From NCBI GenBank assembly GCA_023399275.1, contig JAEWQH010000096.1, forward strand, positions 1 through 64,000: DNA of 64,000 bases, given 5' to 3'. Within the stretch, counting starts at the first letter, position 1. The number at the start of each line of letters is the position of its first letter. The stretch is from Bacillota bacterium. GTDB lineage: Bacteria; Bacillota; Clostridia; Christensenellales; CAG-138. Both the position numbers and the translations under genes were made by a program. The notes below the pieces were generated by a model, which had not been told where the DNA came from, did not search any database, and saw only the letters and a list, made by a program, of their open reading frames with translations. Positions 63,266 through 64,000 of this stretch are shown here, in pieces.

Positions 63266-63760
63266 CTACGGTCTGTCTTGCGGCTCGTGTTCCGGCACTG
63301 GTTCCTGCGCACTCTCGGGCCGGTCGGCGGGCTGCGGCGCCGGCGTAAACTGCGGCGCGGCAGGCACGGCCTCCGCCTTTTTCCCGCTGCGCTTGATCAG
63401 TGCTGCAAGCAGATAAAGAAACGGGAGCACCATCACCGCAATATTCTTCCAATAGGTGCGAAACGGCTCTCCCGCGATCAGGTTGACCGCAAGCGGTACA
63501 GCGGCGATGGCGAGCAAAACAAGCCCCATGATGCGGCAGCGCCTGAGCTCTTTGCTCACGAGGCCGAATATCCCCGCGACAAAACCAAGCGCCCCGCCGA
63601 TGATGAGAAACACCGCATCCATCGCGCCGGAGAACGAGAGCGTGATGTTTGCATCCGTCAGCTGGTAGAGCGCAAAAGCGATCATGCCGAGCGACAGAAG
63701 CAGATACATCCAACTTATAACGAGTAAAAAAGACGCCGCGCGGGTTCTTTGCTGCTGCAT
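63266..63760 (-). CDS. Small four-helix membrane protein, function unknown
   Basis: A 164-residue protein with four predicted membrane helices (FLLVISWMYLLLSLGMIAFAL; AVFLIIGGALGFVAGIFGLV; IMGLVLLAIAAVPLAVNLIAG; IAVMVLPFLYLLAALI) and a Pro/Ala/Glu-rich cytosolic tail. A basic RRC segment joins helices 2 and 3. I recognise no family. It is 45 bases downstream of an oxidoreductase gene and may share its transcript. Confidence 0.7.
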   Translation of the reverse strand: MQQQRTRAASFLLVISWMYLLLSLGMIAFALYQLTDANITLSFSGAMDAVFLIIGGALGFVAGIFGLVSKELRRCRIMGLVLLAIAAVPLAVNLIAGEPFRTYWKNIAVMVLPFLYLLAALIKRSGKKAEAVPAAPQFTPAPQPADRPESAQEPVPEHEPQDRP

Positions 63761-63805
63761 AAAGGCCTCTCCTTCGATTTGCTCCGGGCCACACCCGGGC
63801 AGCGA

Positions 63806-64000
63806 TCAGCCGACGTTGTGAATCTCGACCATCGTGTGGTTCTTTCGGGATTCCTCGGCGGCGATGCAGATCAGGTGGCTTTGGATCGCGTCTCGAATCG
63901 AACTCTTGACCGCGCCCTCTTCGCCGCGCTCCATCCGTACAAATGCAGCGATCAGGCCCATGTCTCCGCCGCCGTGCCCGTCCCCCATGCCGCCGGGCAG
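63806..64000 (-). CDS. Gfo/Idh/MocA-family oxidoreductase, C-terminal end (partial)
   Basis: The 64 residues visible, beginning LPGGMGDGHGGGDMGLIAAFV and continuing to AAEESRKNHTMVEI, match the C-terminal end of NAD(P)-dependent sugar oxidoreductases, where a GHGGGD motif and an ES(H)xxxxAAEES segment are usual. The frame is open to the right edge, so the dinucleotide-binding half lies outside the window. Substrate unknown. Confidence 0.75.
   Translation of the reverse strand: MPGGMGDGHGGGDMGLIAAFVRMERGEEGAVKSSIRDAIQSHLICIAAEESRKNHTMVEIHNVG

Overview
The window is ordinary chromosome from a G+C-rich, low-redundancy Firmicute, most likely an anaerobic member of the class Clostridia. The evidence is gene order and gene content: the hrcA-grpE-dnaK-dnaJ block behind lepA-hemW with a perfect CIRCE operator; rho-rpmE-DUF1385-prmC-prfA-sua5-rpiB-upp in one direction; a spoVB/murJ-like flippase followed by a yabN-type mazG and hup; a large Firmicute-type SRP RNA; a two-subunit iron-sulfur L-serine dehydratase; a pyrophosphate-type phosphofructokinase; LL-diaminopimelate aminotransferase; and the clostridial pair NifU-like scaffold/GGGtGRT protein. 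Promoters are almost all sigma-A type with 16-18 nt spacers, and several genes (polA, rho, dapL, grpE, one NlpC/P60 gene) appear to start at TTG behind good Shine-Dalgarno sequences.

Layout. 1-5.1 kb (minus): ABC-F ATPase, an odd glycerate-kinase-like protein, pyrimidine nucleoside phosphorylase and the start of polA. 5.3-7.5 kb (plus): a membrane-anchored NlpC/P60 endopeptidase and a PflX-like radical SAM protein, then a free-standing structured RNA with its own promoter and terminator (7.59-7.78 kb). 7.9-11.5 kb (minus): proA, HAD phosphatase, ROK kinase, GNAT acetyltransferase. 11.7-14.8 kb (plus): dapL, tmk, pfk. 14.8-20.4 kb (minus): ABC exporter, sdaAB/sdaAA, SRP RNA, queG-like. 19.8-27.3 kb (minus): the rho to upp operon; Rho carries a long Q/G/Y-rich disordered insert. 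27.8-29.2 kb (plus): divIC and ppx/gppA-like genes. 29.3-35.0 kb (minus): xpt-guaA, hup, mazG, spoVB-like. 35.2-36.4 kb (plus): SPFH/zinc-ribbon protein. 36.5-41.9 kb (minus): four-gene surface-glycan operon. 42.2 kb: tRNA-Trp. 42.5-50.5 kb (minus): lepA-hemW and the heat-shock operon. 50.7-56.2 kb (minus): second NlpC/P60 protein, ECF S component, EamA transporter, NifU-like/GGGtGRT pair. 56.4-58.4 kb (plus): YhhN and RmuC. 58.5-64 kb: DUF134, peroxiredoxin (plus), TfoX-C, Nudix, DUF2500, RF-3, tRNA-Ala, a small membrane protein and the end of a Gfo/Idh/MocA oxidoreductase.

Most genes are housekeeping: translation termination and its modification (prfA, prmC, prfC), transcription termination (rho), protein folding, purine and pyrimidine salvage (xpt, guaA, upp, deoA), cell-wall lysine/DAP synthesis and wall remodelling, and surface glycosylation. 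No insertion sequence, prophage, CRISPR array or toxin-antitoxin pair was seen. The less explained items are the structured RNA at 7.6 kb, the prion-like Rho insert, the glycerate-kinase-like protein with an unknown N-terminal half, and the NifU-like/GGGtGRT pair with an inverted repeat just downstream of its promoter.
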